In this document: piece after piece, positions 62,641 through 64,000 of the stretch
Position numbering within the stretch: the first letter of the stretch is position 1
Layout: each line of letters starts with the position of its first letter
Source of the DNA: Cordia subcordata
Lineage: Eukaryota; Streptophyta; Magnoliopsida; Boraginales; Cordiaceae
Assembly (NCBI GenBank): GCA_028554755.1
Contig: JAPTOF010000017.1
Coordinates: 11,803,501-11,867,500, forward strand
Direction of reading: 5' to 3'
Length of the DNA: 64,000 nt
Notes under the pieces: generated by a model
The model's input: the letters and a program-made list of their open reading frames with translations, nothing else
Told to the model about the DNA's origin: nothing
Databases searched by the model: none
Translations under genes and position numbers: made by a program

Positions 62641-64000
62641 AATTAAACTAAGAAAGGTTTCAATCAGTCTGATTAGATGCTAATGTTATTAATTAATACA
62701 ATATATCCAAACTCTCTCAGACGAGAAAATCAGATGCTTTCTGATTACCACGTTAATATAAGTAGCATATTTGTCAACCCCACGTTGACAATGATATAAA
62801 ATTAAAGACCCGTTCATTGTATCGATTTGAGAGACGAACTGACATTTTATATTAGTTGAAGAAAGAGTTTTCTAACATTAATTGGAAGCTTATGACGAGA
62901 GAGCTAATTAATTATTCTAGCTGACATTAACATTTGTCTACTATATCTATATTAAATTAAGATGACATCAAAATATTCTCTTATCCTGCTGGTTATCATT
63001 TATCATATATATGCAACTGCATTTATAAACTTTTTTTCCCCCAATCTTTATAAAGGTATTTGCTTAGATTTTTTTTTGGGTGTCCGAAGATAATCCTAAC
63101 TAATTCATCATGAATATCTTAACAAAAATAAATATTGAACTTAGGTCAATTTGTAAAGAAATTTAGATCGAGAAGAATATTTATCTTTAATTTTCCATAT
63201 ATGCAATGCCTTGAGAAGCATCAGGAGTCCCCTGTTGTCTCTATCATAGAAGCCCCTGTGACAAAGGACAATAGGTGGGGGTCATGTCCATCTGTTGCCC
63301 CTCTTCACCTGGCTTTTGCCCTCTTGCCTGCACATATCTTAAACTGTCATCATCTTCGCCTTCGTCCATGTCCATTAACTATTTCTTGTAAAGCCTGACA
63401 GTAACATGGAAAAAACCAAATTATCTCATTGCACTTCGTAACCAATCATCACACCTTATATGGGTATGATCTGACCCGCCTAACACATTATGAATCACCG
63501 ATGCAAGGAAGGCACCGGCCATTTCCGGCTCCTGATGTCCCCTAGGGCATCGACCTTGAGGATAGGTATTTGGCCTCAGCTAGTTGAAAATAGACTCCTA
63601 CCAAACTCTGCTACCTCAGGGCTGATTTGGATAACGCAAAAGCCAATGAACCTGTTCAATTCAAATGGCTCTATACAAGGGGTTCTAAATATTCGCAGCC
63701 TTTGACATGAGTGTCAAAGTTTCTTTGGTTGGCACTATATCGGTGTCCCAAATAATCCTATTCTCATTTACTCTCCTTTGCAAACCTTAAAAAATCAAGG
63801 GGCGTTTTATCTTAGCTCAATTGTTGACTGATAATTGCCGCAAGTCTAATGATCTAAAGATATGTCACTCATTTTAAATACAAAAAGTTCTAAAATTAAT
63901 TCTCCATAAGTACAAAAATTGTATAATGAATCTTTAGTCTCGTTTAGAAAAAAGAATGCTGCTTTTCAGCTGCAAAAGAGTTAGAAAATTATTAGTTGCT

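Larger units (their letters stand above)
61943..64000. other. VUP promoter region and right-hand spacer
   Basis: VUP leader and promoter, an (AT)n run, then sequence without a recognisable gene. The part from 63,200 to 63,720 is less AT-rich and holds two short open frames (63135-63398 and 63490-63705) that match no family I know. It may be a transposon fragment continuing beyond the window. Confidence 0.5.

Noticed and set aside
1..64000. CRISPR arrays, operons, tRNA and rRNA genes
   Set aside because: No regularly spaced direct repeats with unique spacers, no clover-leaf or rRNA signatures, and the gene structures are eukaryotic. The only tRNA-related sequences seen are retrotransposon primer sites.

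Overview
This is an AT-rich plant nuclear segment, most likely from a eudicot. Its genes have GT-AG introns, its protein families are plant-specific (GRAS, COBRA-like, phytocyanin, PMEI-PME, VUP), and its spacers are full of plant transposon debris. There is no bacterial, organellar, tRNA, rRNA or CRISPR content. I resolved eight protein-coding genes. Seven have coding exons that I joined by splice sites and reading phase into full-length products. The GRAS gene has an uninterrupted coding region behind an intron in its 5' UTR.

Layout: 1-5.1 kb is spacer. A PAT1-branch GRAS transcription factor lies at 6431-8170 (+) and a broken RING-H2 gene at 8759-9470 (-). A transposon-rich spacer follows, then a PMEI-pectin methylesterase at 13654-16086 (+). 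DDRGK1 of the ufmylation pathway is at 17441-20528 (+). A COBRA-like protein of the COBL10/11 type is at 22488-25503 (+). A GYP7-like TBC Rab-GAP is at 27840-36098 (-), and an early nodulin-like phytocyanin at 37886-38772 (+). A PDIL5-4-type disulfide isomerase is at 41191-55892 (-). A vascular-related unknown protein is at 60406-61942 (-).

The genes do not form an operon or a pathway. They span transcription, cell-wall modification (PME, COBL and perhaps ENODL) and the secretory system (DDRGK1, TBC-GAP, PDIL5-4). From memory, PDIL5-4, a TBC gene, COBL11 and DDRGK lie close together on Arabidopsis chromosome 4 (about At4g27080 to At4g27120). If so, the middle of this window is an old conserved gene block.

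The most unusual features concern mobile DNA and splicing. (1) The first intron of the COBL gene is almost exactly the length of a tiny LTR-type (TRIM-like) element, and a relative of it is nested in a copia element 28 kb away. (2) A 5.4-kb Ty1-copia element with 143-bp LTRs, a 5-bp target duplication and a 434-bp TATG/TATA tract in its leader sits, in the sense direction, in PDIL5-4 intron 4. (3) PDIL5-4 exon 10 joins in phase only after a GG dinucleotide instead of AG. This may be a lost splice acceptor or a sequence error. No new multi-gene system was found.
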